Positions 24,208 through 32,089 of a stretch of DNA of 33,012 bases are shown one piece after another. How positions within the stretch are numbered: position 1 is the stretch's first letter; every line of letters starts with the position of its first letter. The notes under the pieces were generated by a model. The model was not told the origin of the DNA and did not search any database. It was given only the letters and a program-made list of their open reading frames with translations. This stretch comes from Euryarchaeota archaeon UBA88 (lineage in GTDB: Archaea; Thermoplasmatota; Poseidoniia; Poseidoniales; Poseidoniaceae): NCBI GenBank assembly GCA_002499545.1, contig DAME01000013.1:24482-57493 (forward strand). Direction: 5' to 3'. The translations under genes and the position numbers were made by a program.

Positions 24208-24864
24208 TCAAAGAGAGAAGTCGGTGTTGTTTTTTCGTCCCCCGGGTCGCAAAGCAGGCGCGGCAGGGGCCTTGACATCCACGCGCTTTTGAGCCGACTC
24301 TGTGGCTTTACGGGTCAGTGCACCGCGGACAGGTCCGGTTCCAGTGCGGGCGCCTAGCGACAGTGAATTGGGCAAAATTAAGGCAGCCATAGCGACGCCG
24401 TGGTGCTCAGAAGCGGCCGTAACTTCGTCAACAGCGACATCGAACGAAAGGACTTCCAAGTCACGACTGGCCAGTTTGCGCTGAAGGTGTCGACGAAGTA
24501 AGAGCGAGGTTTCCTCATAATCAAGATCAGTAGAAATCGTAGCTACAACTGCACACGAATCGCCTTCTGGAGTCACGCAAGCAGCCCAAGCAACACCAGC
24601 GCAAGCCGTGGATCCATTCCACGCATATGCCGTTGAAAGATGGCATTCTACCAACGAACCCATGGGAAGTGGACGAGGGGGGACTGCTCCAAATCCGAGG
24701 GGAAGCATCGCACCCTTCATTTCAATCAGTCTCGAATCGCCTAATCCTAATTCAACCAACCCTTGGTCGTAAGCATCTTCTGCATTTTCTCCCCATGGAG
24801 CGACTGCAGTCATCAACCATCCAGGGCAAGCAACAGATGAAACCTCTCCGCCAGAACCGTACAT
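24208..24864 (-). CDS. Pyruvoyl-dependent arginine decarboxylase-like protein lacking the self-cleavage Ser
   Basis: 218 residues. The middle follows archaeal pyruvoyl-dependent arginine decarboxylases: ENAEDAYDQGLVELGLGDSRLIEM, LPMGSLVECHLSTAYAWN, AVVATISTDLDYEETSLLLRRHL, and a C-terminal EHHGVAMAALILP. In true enzymes a VSS^I(M/L)P site cleaves between two serines and forms the pyruvoyl cofactor. Here the equivalent segment reads EMKGAMLP (residues 48-55), with no serine. The protein therefore should not make pyruvoyl and may be non-catalytic or have another role. A basic C-terminal tail of about 45 residues (LTRKATESAQKRVD ... GGRKNNTDF) is an addition. Its start overlaps the divergent small membrane protein's open frame. 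The family match is from recalled sequence features, not a search. Confidence 0.72.
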   Translation of the reverse strand: MYGSGGEVSSVACPGWLMTAVAPWGENAEDAYDQGLVELGLGDSRLIEMKGAMLPLGFGAVPPRPLPMGSLVECHLSTAYAWNGSTACAGVAWAACVTPEGDSCAVVATISTDLDYEETSLLLRRHLQRKLASRDLEVLSFDVAVDEVTAASEHHGVAMAALILPNSLSLGARTGTGPVRGALTRKATESAQKRVDVKAPAAPALRPGGRKNNTDFSL

Positions 24865-24877
24865 GATGTTAGGACAG

Positions 24878-25219
24878 ATGCAAGAGGTTCATGAACAGCG
24901 TGGTTGTGTGGCGTCTATGGCGGTCAGTTCTCGTGGTGTTCTGGCTGCTGCTGCCCTCACCATTGTTTTGACCGCACTTGGACTCAATGTGGCTGATGGT
25001 GGTAGCTCACTGCTCGTGGTTGCAGTTGGTTCATGTATCATCCTCCTCGTCTTCACGTGGTACATGTTTGAAGCATCCTCCAAAAGCACAAAACACGGCT
25101 CGACGGTTGTCAAAGCATCGTATGCGTCAGGCACTTCGCACACTTTGGACAGCCAAGACTCACTGCAACACGAACTTCCCGATCCTCTTGAAGCGGGAAT
25201 TGAAATCCCCTTGATGTAA
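24878..25219 (+). CDS. Small two-helix membrane protein of unknown function
   Basis: About 113 residues. Two adjacent transmembrane helices (GVLAAAALTIVLTALGLNV and SLLVVAVGSCIILLVFTWYMF) form a hairpin, with a hydrophilic C-terminal tail of about 50 residues (SSKSTKHGSTVVKASY ... LPDPLEAGIEIPLM). There are no recognisable catalytic motifs. The frame is open from 24863, which would overlap the divergent decarboxylase-like gene. ATG 24878 (AGGACAG upstream) is chosen, and ATG 24917, just before the first helix, is also plausible. The stop lies against the stop of convergent aCPSF1. Function unknown. Confidence 0.62.
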   Translation: MQEVHEQRGCVASMAVSSRGVLAAAALTIVLTALGLNVADGGSSLLVVAVGSCIILLVFTWYMFEASSKSTKHGSTVVKASYASGTSHTLDSQDSLQHELPDPLEAGIEIPLM

Positions 25220-27124
25220 TTACAGCAAGCGAATCGTTTCGAGGTTTTTCGGCGCATAAGTTCTGCATTTGAAACGGTCACGCAGCGTCTTTCCTAATTC
25301 ATTGGACTTGAAGTAATCTCCGTGATGAAGAACGATGATTTTCGGTGCGGGTTTGAGTTGGTCGACGAATTCCAGAAGCTGGCGTCGGTCTGAGTGACCT
25401 GAAAACCCGTCAATTGTCGCCATTTCACATCCAATTTTAACCATCTCCGTCTTACCGTTCACGACCATGGGGACTTCTCCAAACCCTTTCTGCAAACGTC
25501 GACCAAGCGTTCCTTCCGCTTGATAGCCGACAAAGCACAGTGAATTTCGATCTTCATGCGCCCAGTGACGGAAATATTCGACGACTGGACCGGCATTCAT
25601 CATTCCTGATGTAGCCAAGACGATGCATGGAGCACTGTCCATCAAGATGTTTTCTCGCAATTCTCTGCTCTTGACCGCACGGAACCATTCATTGCTGAAG
25701 GGATTGCCACCATCGTCTTTGAGAAGCGATTTTCGTAGGCTGCTGGTCAAGAAATCAGGATGAGCAGCATGAATCGCAGTTGCCTCTTGAATCATGCCAT
25801 CAAGCCAAACTGGGACGGGTTTTACCGTTCCTGAACGGAAGAGTTCATCGATGGCGATCATGACTTCTTGGCTTCGACCAACGGCGAACACGGGGAAGAT
25901 CATCTTACCGTTACGAGCCAATGTTCGCGATACGATATCCTTCAGCTCTTGATTTGCCTCTTGCCTCGAGGGTTGGAAGTCACCCGCAGCCCCGTAAGTT
26001 GATTCAAGGACCAATGACTCGACGCGAGGGAATCGAGTATTTGCAGCGTCGAAAAGCCACGACTTCTCGTATTTCTGGTCTCCACTGAACAAGAGATTGT
26101 GTTTGCCGTTACCGATGTGAAGGTGAACGGCAGACGATCCCAGGATATGGCCTGCATTTGAGAATGTCATCTTGATATCAGGAGCGATATCAGTGGTTTG
26201 GTCCCAATTCACATCGACGACGTGCTTCTGACAGGTACGGATATCTTCCATACTGTACGGTGCTCGCTTCCCTTCTGCTCCACCGATTTTCAAGTAATCG
26301 GTTTGCAGTAAGAGCATGAGATCACGGGTTGGTGGTGTGCAATACACTGGACCCCTGTATCCGTACTTGAACAAAACAGGGAGCATCCCTGCGTGATCGA
26401 GATGGGCGTGCGTTAGAACAACGGCATCTAATTTATCGATTGGAAGGGCTTCTGGAGCCGTGAAGTACGGCATTGGGTCTGAATCGTTGGCGACGTTGAC
26501 GCCAACATCAATCATGATTCTCGATTCATTTGTCGTAACGAGGTGACAGGCCCTTCCTACTTCTCGATAGGACCCCAGAGCAGTCACTCGTGCCCAAGTC
26601 GAACCTGGACGCTGGGGGCGATGAATATTCAATCCAAAGTCCTTCAATAACTTACGTCGGTCGTCCGAATTAGCTTGTCGATATCCCCGGATATCGTGGA
26701 CTGTTTTGGAAATCAGTGGGGGCGTTCGTTCAACAGATACCAACCAACCGCACTTGTCTCGAATTTCTTGCAAATTCGCACCTCGGCGGCCAACAGCATC
26801 ACCTGGACTCTTGCATTGGACGGTGATTTCACGGAAGCAGGCATCAAAGTAAATGTGGGTGATATCCGCACTCTCTGGAATGATTTGTTTGACTATTTCA
26901 GTCGCTTCATTGATTGGCTTCATGATGGATGCATCAGGGCGAAGTACAATTTTTCTCTTCACTTTATTCGAAAGCTTTGCTAACAGTCCGTCAGCACGTA
27001 ATATACGGTTCGGGTCCGTTGTTACAATAGCGATATTCCCCGCTTCGAGTTCGACGGAGTACGGAATATCCTTCGGGATAATTTTGGCCACTTGGTCTTT
27101 CAGTTCTTTGAAACTTAATCGCAT
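25220..27124 (-). CDS. fttA: KH-domain beta-CASP ribonuclease aCPSF1 / FttA transcription termination factor
   Basis: 634 residues, the usual aCPSF1 length. N-terminal KH region (about 1-150; GDAVGRRGANLQEIRDKCGWLV carries the KH-type loop), then a metallo-beta-lactamase core with LTHAHLDHAG (His239, His241, Asp243, His244). The beta-CASP insert contains FPVFAVGRSQEVMIAI and LATSGMMNAGPVVEYFRHW, and the C-terminal FSGHSDRRQLLEF and LHHGD complete the metal site. In archaea this endo/5'-3' exonuclease cleaves transcripts at U-rich 3' ends and terminates RNA polymerase. The ATG at 27124 has AGGTGAT 4 nt upstream. It lies downstream of the proteasome beta gene on the same strand with an 80-bp gap holding a small hairpin. 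Confidence 0.96.
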   Translation of the reverse strand: MRLSFKELKDQVAKIIPKDIPYSVELEAGNIAIVTTDPNRILRADGLLAKLSNKVKRKIVLRPDASIMKPINEATEIVKQIIPESADITHIYFDACFREITVQCKSPGDAVGRRGANLQEIRDKCGWLVSVERTPPLISKTVHDIRGYRQANSDDRRKLLKDFGLNIHRPQRPGSTWARVTALGSYREVGRACHLVTTNESRIMIDVGVNVANDSDPMPYFTAPEALPIDKLDAVVLTHAHLDHAGMLPVLFKYGYRGPVYCTPPTRDLMLLLQTDYLKIGGAEGKRAPYSMEDIRTCQKHVVDVNWDQTTDIAPDIKMTFSNAGHILGSSAVHLHIGNGKHNLLFSGDQKYEKSWLFDAANTRFPRVESLVLESTYGAAGDFQPSRQEANQELKDIVSRTLARNGKMIFPVFAVGRSQEVMIAIDELFRSGTVKPVPVWLDGMIQEATAIHAAHPDFLTSSLRKSLLKDDGGNPFSNEWFRAVKSRELRENILMDSAPCIVLATSGMMNAGPVVEYFRHWAHEDRNSLCFVGYQAEGTLGRRLQKGFGEVPMVVNGKTEMVKIGCEMATIDGFSGHSDRRQLLEFVDQLKPAPKIIVLHHGDYFKSNELGKTLRDRFKCRTYAPKNLETIRLL

Positions 27125-27176
27125 ACGATCACCTGACCCGCTTCGCGCTCCTGCACACTAAACTCTCAATGGAGGA

Positions 27177-27191
27177 GCAGCACACTGCTGC
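27177..27191. repeat. Inverted repeat between psmB and fttA
   Basis: GCAGCA and TGCTGC flank a three-base centre. The hairpin sits 14 nt past the psmB stop and about 50 nt before the fttA start, with no T-tract on the minus strand. It could be a weak 3'-end element for psmB or part of the fttA leader. Confidence 0.35.
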
Positions 27192-27204
27192 GGGAAGGTG
27201 ATTC

Positions 27205-27831
27205 TCAGGCGAGGAGTTTGGCAACCTCAGCATCAGACAAGGCAACGTAGCCTTCTTTTGCGGTGATTACTGCCAAATCCATGCCGTTACCGGAGGCAGC
27301 ATCGCGCTGCCCCGATGCGTGAAGGGCGCGTGCCGCGAGTTTCAATGCATCGGTTCTCGACATGCCTTCGCTGAATCCATCTTCAAGAACACCATACATG
27401 TAGGGTGAACCTGAACCTGTTGCGCAGTAGACATCCGGAATTGAACCGCCTGCCGAGTCGATAGAGTACACGTGTCCGCCTTCATCATCGACACCGACAA
27501 TGAGCAGTTGAACCCAGTGCGGACGACCGGAGAGGATGTTCGCCGTAAGCGTAGCTGCGCCACGAACAGTCATTGGTTGTTGGCGACGTAGTTGGAACAA
27601 AGCGACCTCTGCTGTGAGGGTGCGAGAGAGGGATTGTGCATGGCCGACAAGTCCAGCGGTAGTCAAGGCGAGGTTGTCGCCGATTTTGAACAACTTCTGG
27701 ACACTCTTGTTTGCAATGAAGTGGCCCATCGTGGCTCGATGGTCTGCACCTACGACGACGCCGCCATCGAAGGTAATGCCAATTGTACTTGTTCCAGTTT
27801 TCAACACATTCTGCTCTGCATTCATCGTCAT
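27205..27831 (-). CDS. psmB: Proteasome beta subunit
   Basis: 208-residue precursor of the 20S proteasome catalytic subunit. The propeptide MTMNAEQNVLKTG ends before Thr14, which starts the mature TSTIGITFDGGVVVGADHRAT, with Thr1, Asp17 and Lys33 equivalents in place (GADHRAT; NKSVQKLFKI). GSGSPYMYGVLEDGF and AASGNGMDLAVIT are also typical. It degrades proteins unfolded by AAA ATPases. ATG 27831 has AAGGA at 6-nt spacing; the frame opens to 27906 but that part is not proteasome-like. A TATA-like GAATATTTCA lies about 55 nt upstream. The termination nuclease follows on the same strand. Confidence 0.96.
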   Translation of the reverse strand: MTMNAEQNVLKTGTSTIGITFDGGVVVGADHRATMGHFIANKSVQKLFKIGDNLALTTAGLVGHAQSLSRTLTAEVALFQLRRQQPMTVRGAATLTANILSGRPHWVQLLIVGVDDEGGHVYSIDSAGGSIPDVYCATGSGSPYMYGVLEDGFSEGMSRTDALKLAARALHASGQRDAASGNGMDLAVITAKEGYVALSDAEVAKLLA

Positions 27832-27880
27832 CAATTCCTTGTTTCTGCCGACACCTCTTGAACCTTGAGGCGCAGGAAGA

Positions 27881-27890
27881 TGAAATATTC
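27881..27890 (-). promoter_or_regulatory. Possible TATA box of psmB
   Basis: On the minus strand the sequence reads GAATATTTCA, about 50-60 nt upstream of the psmB ATG in the 172-bp divergent gap to the SepF-like gene. It is the most AT-rich element there. No other feature was recognised in this gap. Confidence 0.35.
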
Positions 27891-28003
27891 GGACCCTTAT
27901 CAACACTCACATCCTGCCGAATACGAGCAACACACCACAAACCACCGGTCTGCATAGTTCATTCATGCGAGTGTTCTTGAGGTGAAGAACAACAGAGCAA
28001 TGC

Positions 28004-28642
28004 ATGCGAAGAGGGCGGCGCGCGAAGAAAGACGAAGCACAGTCCTCATTGGATGCTTTTACAACCCAAGCGCACGAGTCGTCTGAACCGCCTAAGGAGA
28101 AGCAGCCAATCGTCCCCTCAATGCCAGACTTGGATGCACTTGCCCGTGCTGACGAAATTTTGAAGGAAGAACTGAATGAACTTTCCGAACCTCATTCTGC
28201 TGAAGACGAGGCATCGCCACTGCGGACATTTTCTATGCCGAGCATGGATTCCAGAAAAGAGCCTTCAACGCCCGCTGCTGAAGTGATTTACCACGACCTT
28301 GGAAACATGTATCCAAATCCACCGATTCTTGATTCCGACAACGGGTTGGTTCTGCATCGAGCGGTTTTGAATGACATTACGGGCTGTGGACAACTGATGG
28401 ATTGGGTATCCGACGGGCATGCTGCGATTGTGGAAATGAACCGCTTGATGAAAAAAACCGTTGAATTCAATGCAGCATTGGCCCAGTTGAATGCATTCAT
28501 CGATGAAGATTTAGGAGGGCAAATTATTCAGATGACTGAAACTCGACTCATGCTCCTACCACCAGGTTGTCGAGGCGTTCGAGGTGTCGAAATGGAAGCG
28601 TTTGCTGTAGATGCACACGAACTTGGTAGGCGGCGAATTTAA
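28004..28642 (+). CDS. sepF: SepF-like cell-division protein
   Basis: 212 residues. A basic N-terminus (MRRGRRAKKDE) and about 90 residues of acidic, Pro/Ser-rich linker precede a C-terminal domain of about 80 residues. That domain reads LVLHRAVLNDITGCGQLMDWVSDGHAAIVEMNRLMKK, then NAFIDEDLGGQIIQMTETRLMLLPPGCRGVRG. This matches the SepF/DUF552 fold (beta-alpha-beta, dimer via the helix, Gly-rich end), which bridges FtsZ to the membrane in many archaea. SepF usually starts with a short amphipathic membrane-targeting helix; here the N-terminus is strongly basic instead. The stop overlaps the ZPR1 start as TAATG, so translation is coupled. SepF identity is from motif-level resemblance. Confidence 0.68.
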   Translation: MRRGRRAKKDEAQSSLDAFTTQAHESSEPPKEKQPIVPSMPDLDALARADEILKEELNELSEPHSAEDEASPLRTFSMPSMDSRKEPSTPAAEVIYHDLGNMYPNPPILDSDNGLVLHRAVLNDITGCGQLMDWVSDGHAAIVEMNRLMKKTVEFNAALAQLNAFIDEDLGGQIIQMTETRLMLLPPGCRGVRGVEMEAFAVDAHELGRRRI

Positions 28643-29271
28643 TGGATGAGCAAGAAGTCAATATCCCCTGCCCTATTTGCTCCCAAGAGGGGCAATTGCG
28701 AATGATCGCTCACGTTGATTCAATCCCGTATTTTGGTGAACACACCCAAGTCACCGTGCTCTGCCACGCATGTGGATGGCGTCAAACAGACTTTATCCCC
28801 GCTGAAGGGAAGAAAGCTGGGGCGTGGAATTTAACCATCAACGATCCCGAAAAACTTCGCTCAAGAGTCGTACGCTCTTCTTCATGCACTGTACGAATTC
28901 CAGAACTGGACCTTGAAGTCATGCCAGGGAGCAATTCAACCGGCTATGTGAGCAACATCGAAGGAGTCCTCAACAGATTCATCGATATCATTCAAATGGT
29001 ACTGCGCGATATCGAGCGGGATGAAGAGGAAAATACAGAGCAACCAGACCCGGAAAACGTTGAAGCAATTGCGACACTGAAGGGTTTGTTGGATACAGTG
29101 GGGCATGCTGGGCAAGAGGGGCATCATTTTTCCGTGGAGTTGCTCGACCCTCACGGCCACTCGATGATTCTCGATTCAGATGCGATTGAGAGAGCACTGA
29201 CAGATGAAGAATTGGAAGCACTTCCCATCGGACCGGACCCTGCTGTATTTTCTTCGGATGACGCTCAATAA
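28642..29271 (+). CDS. ZPR1-related zinc-finger protein
   Basis: 209 residues. A single C4 zinc finger has CPIC (Cys10, Cys13) and CHAC (Cys41, Cys44), with the ZPR1 signature between them (MIAHVDSIPYFGEHTQVTVL). The ZPR1 domain follows (GAWNLTINDPEKLRSRVVRSSSCTVRIPELDLEVMPGS, then GYVSNIEGVLNRFIDIIQ). Eukaryotic ZPR1 binds eEF1A; archaeal single-domain relatives are often assumed to act with the aEF1A/translation apparatus. That role is inference. It overlaps the upstream SepF-like gene (TAATG), and its 3' end overlaps the stop of the convergent trpS gene by 7 bp. Confidence 0.88.
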   Translation: MDEQEVNIPCPICSQEGQLRMIAHVDSIPYFGEHTQVTVLCHACGWRQTDFIPAEGKKAGAWNLTINDPEKLRSRVVRSSSCTVRIPELDLEVMPGSNSTGYVSNIEGVLNRFIDIIQMVLRDIERDEEENTEQPDPENVEAIATLKGLLDTVGHAGQEGHHFSVELLDPHGHSMILDSDAIERALTDEELEALPIGPDPAVFSSDDAQ

Positions 29272-30653
29272 CGCGCATCCGAAGCGAGGAATTCTGTGAC
29301 CAAGTGCTCTGTTTGGTCACGCATTTCATGAAGTTCTCCGAGCCAAACCGTTGCTCGATCAATACACATTTGCTTCATTTCACCGGCTAAGATATCACCT
29401 GAACGATAGCGAGAATTCACTTCGTGAAGGTAGGCGTCATCGTCTTCAAAGAAGTACATCATGTAACGGTAAGCGACATCGATGTCAGGATTACCACCAA
29501 GCCTTCTGTGCTCTTCCACAGTCGCTTGTCCACCCGAGAAGGCACGCTTAATTTTTTTCTCAACAGCCTTCAAATCATCACCTAGGAAAATGGTCGTTTT
29601 TGGTTTACTGCTACTCATCTTCTCACCGGTTAACCCAACTGCAAAGTGATGGTAGGTCGACGAGGGAGCCAACAGACCCATGCCACCAAGCGATCGTTCG
29701 TATTCAAGAAGTTTCATTCGAATTCGGATTGTATCGTTCGGTGTTGCGCTCGGGACCGAAACTGTTCCTTGTTTTGGATTGGAGAGTATGTCAGAGAAAC
29801 CGAGGTGCTCAAGCGAAGCCACGAGTCCTCCAAACACTGAATTGAGTTTGTCCTTGTCCAGTCGACCGTTGGGGAGTTTGCCAAGTACTTCCGCATTGTC
29901 ATCTTGAACTGAAAGTCCAATCACGACGCCCGATGAAGAGCCGTCTTTAACGTTGAACCAGTTGGTTTTCGCTGCAAGGCCGCGTGTGAGACGAAGATGT
30001 GGGTCCTGATCAACACCGACTGGGACAACAATCGGACGAAGCCCACCATACGATTCGGTTTGTGGATGTAAGATATCGCCTACTTGGACCAAAGGAGCCT
30101 GAACATGAGCCAGATTTGTGTCTCCACTGAACCCGTATATCGATTCAAACTCATTGAGGTTCGTTCGCTTTCCAAGTTGGAAACCTAGGCGCTGTACGAT
30201 TGGCCGTGATGATTGGAAGTACACACTGCATTTGTCAGGATCAAGGCCAAGAGCTGCATAGTATGCCACATACTCACGCAGCGCAATATCGCGACCTTTG
30301 GCCAATGAAACTCCTCGTGTTGCCTGGCTTTCCAGGTCAGCAACGGCAATGGTGACGTCTCCACCTTGTTCCTGGAACCACTTGACTTGGTCAATCACCA
30401 TGGAGTGGCCCATGTGCATCTGACCGCTGGGCATTAGCCCAGTGAGCACACCGTAGGAATCACCGAGGCGCTGCGATGCCAATACGGTGTCCAAATCACG
30501 ATGAGCGAAAATGATGCCTCGCCTGTGAAGCCTCGAAGGATTTGGAACCGAGACATCATCCATAGAGGCAAGGCCAAACTGCTCCGTGATTCTTGAATAA
30601 TCGGTAGATTGCGCACTTCCCCAGGGGTCAATGACAACATCTTCACCGCCCAT
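29265..30653 (-). CDS. trpS: Tryptophanyl-tRNA synthetase (archaeal/eukaryotic type)
   Basis: About 462 residues, class Ic. The HIGH-like signature is TGLMPSGQMHMGHSM, and the KMSKS loop is AVGLTGEKMSSSKPKTTIF. Other conserved parts are VPVGVDQDPHLRLTRGLA and a tRNA-binding C-terminal helical region. It attaches tryptophan to tRNA-Trp. ATG 30653 is favoured: AGGA lies 8 nt upstream and MGGEDVVIDPWGS begins the conserved N-terminal extension. ATGs at 30662 and 30668 are slightly longer alternatives. It lies downstream of a secreted membrane-anchored protein, with a 38-bp gap, and its stop overlaps the ZPR1 gene. Confidence 0.95.
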   Translation of the reverse strand: MGGEDVVIDPWGSAQSTDYSRITEQFGLASMDDVSVPNPSRLHRRGIIFAHRDLDTVLASQRLGDSYGVLTGLMPSGQMHMGHSMVIDQVKWFQEQGGDVTIAVADLESQATRGVSLAKGRDIALREYVAYYAALGLDPDKCSVYFQSSRPIVQRLGFQLGKRTNLNEFESIYGFSGDTNLAHVQAPLVQVGDILHPQTESYGGLRPIVVPVGVDQDPHLRLTRGLAAKTNWFNVKDGSSSGVVIGLSVQDDNAEVLGKLPNGRLDKDKLNSVFGGLVASLEHLGFSDILSNPKQGTVSVPSATPNDTIRIRMKLLEYERSLGGMGLLAPSSTYHHFAVGLTGEKMSSSKPKTTIFLGDDLKAVEKKIKRAFSGGQATVEEHRRLGGNPDIDVAYRYMMYFFEDDDAYLHEVNSRYRSGDILAGEMKQMCIDRATVWLGELHEMRDQTEHLVTEFLASDARY

Positions 30654-30706
30654 TTCAATCATCCTCATGCGGCCGGTGTCGAATGCATGGCATCAAGTCT
30701 TCGCCG

Positions 30707-31990
30707 CTATTCTGATTCATAACCCGATTCTATCTCGTTTTGAGATGTCGCAGAAGCGGGCTCTGTTTGGGGCGAACTGAAAGGACCTAAACCCTCTCGC
30801 TTGAGGACATACATCATGCTGGTGATGGTCGCTATTGTTACGACTGCCACAACGAAAGGTATCCACCCGCCTTCCGGAAGTCCGTCTCGTGGCTGCACAA
30901 GCCATGTGAAGACAACGGTCGGCTCATCACTGAAGCGCTTCGACCATTTGAACAAATCAGTCGTATCATGCGATGCAATGGTTACCGCTGCGCTGTAGTT
31001 GTTCCAAAATTCAGTTTGCCCCATCACATCATATTCGCTCGTGGAATTAAGAACAATCGTGACATTATGCCCCTTCACAACCGAGAGATGAAGGTATTCG
31101 CCTTCCAATTGAGTGAAACCCTCAGCAGTATTTTTCGAATCAGATAGAATCGAAAGAGAGCCCTCGCCATCTCGGACATCAACCACGTCTGAACCGTTGA
31201 GGTCGAACATCCAAGTCACGGGAACATTCCACGCAAGTGGACTGACTGCCGTGCACTGTTCGGTGAGAATGGATTCAAAAGAGATTACAGTTTGATTACC
31301 GATGACTTCGCTGGAATGATTCAATTCATAGCATCGCTTTAATGCCCAATACGACCACGCTTCGCCCCATGTCGTCATCCACGCTTGCGCCTCATCTTGG
31401 AGGTAGGAAATAATGTCGCGGTCGTGACGGATCGTGGCATCATTGACCCGTCCAACCCAGTAGAGATTCACCAACCCACCTTCTTCAACCGCCAATTGTA
31501 CGGTGTCCTTCGAACCGATGATTTGTTCCAAACTCCCTCCCCGTCGACCGAGATTATACCAGTCCCAATCATCTTCAGGAGCGTCATCGGGCCCGTGCCA
31601 AGCAGTGGAACTGAGTTCGTTAAGGTCGCCATGAACGACAAATCCTTGGCTGGCGATTGCCGAATGCTGATTCATTGTCAGCCCAGCGGGAGTGAATGTC
31701 GATAGAGAATGGTTGGCCCAGCGACTCGCCGAGACGCGCTCTGAAATGTAATTTCGACATTCGAGTGCGACAGCACCTGGGTCGGCGTTCCACGAAAGCG
31801 AGGGTATACCGTAGCAACCAAATTCATCGCCGGAATCAAGGCGCTCATTGGCCAACGCAGTTCGTAACCAACCGTCTTCTTTCCACGACGCGTCATTAGC
31901 GGCAACGGGTGACACCACCGGAGTCATCAGGCACAGCAAAACGCACACCGTTAGCGCTCGCCAATTCTTGCCGATACTCACACCAGACAC
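30707..31990 (-). CDS. Secreted protein with C-terminal membrane anchor, unknown function
   Basis: About 427 residues from GTG 31990. A signal peptide (NWRALTVCVLLCLMTPVVSPVAA) is followed by an extracellular region with several Cys (FGCYGIPSLS, LECRNYISE, KRCYELNHSS, TEQCTAVSP), probably disulfide-linked, and many N-x-S/T sites. One transmembrane helix (WIPFVVAVVTIATITSMMYVL) leads to a short Ser/Gln/Glu tail. This type-I topology matches the giant surface protein. No enzymatic motif is visible. The frame opens at ATG 32104, but that would overlap the divergent acyltransferase start; GTG 31981 is a further candidate. The extracellular Cys could be clients of the disulfide-forming operon at 2557-4459, which is speculation. 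Confidence 0.75.
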   Translation of the reverse strand: MSGVSIGKNWRALTVCVLLCLMTPVVSPVAANDASWKEDGWLRTALANERLDSGDEFGCYGIPSLSWNADPGAVALECRNYISERVSASRWANHSLSTFTPAGLTMNQHSAIASQGFVVHGDLNELSSTAWHGPDDAPEDDWDWYNLGRRGGSLEQIIGSKDTVQLAVEEGGLVNLYWVGRVNDATIRHDRDIISYLQDEAQAWMTTWGEAWSYWALKRCYELNHSSEVIGNQTVISFESILTEQCTAVSPLAWNVPVTWMFDLNGSDVVDVRDGEGSLSILSDSKNTAEGFTQLEGEYLHLSVVKGHNVTIVLNSTSEYDVMGQTEFWNNYSAAVTIASHDTTDLFKWSKRFSDEPTVVFTWLVQPRDGLPEGGWIPFVVAVVTIATITSMMYVLKREGLGPFSSPQTEPASATSQNEIESGYESE

Positions 31991-32089
31991 ATCTGTTGCT
32001 TGAGCCGGTGTTTCTTGATACTTCGCACATCTTTGCTTGGCCACCAGATGATTCACAACCGGGTCATAGATTAAAAAAACGAGGCAACA

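Noticed and set aside
27485..27955. 156-codon minus-strand open frame
   Set aside because: Overlaps psmB in another frame; Arg/Cys-rich translation without family features.
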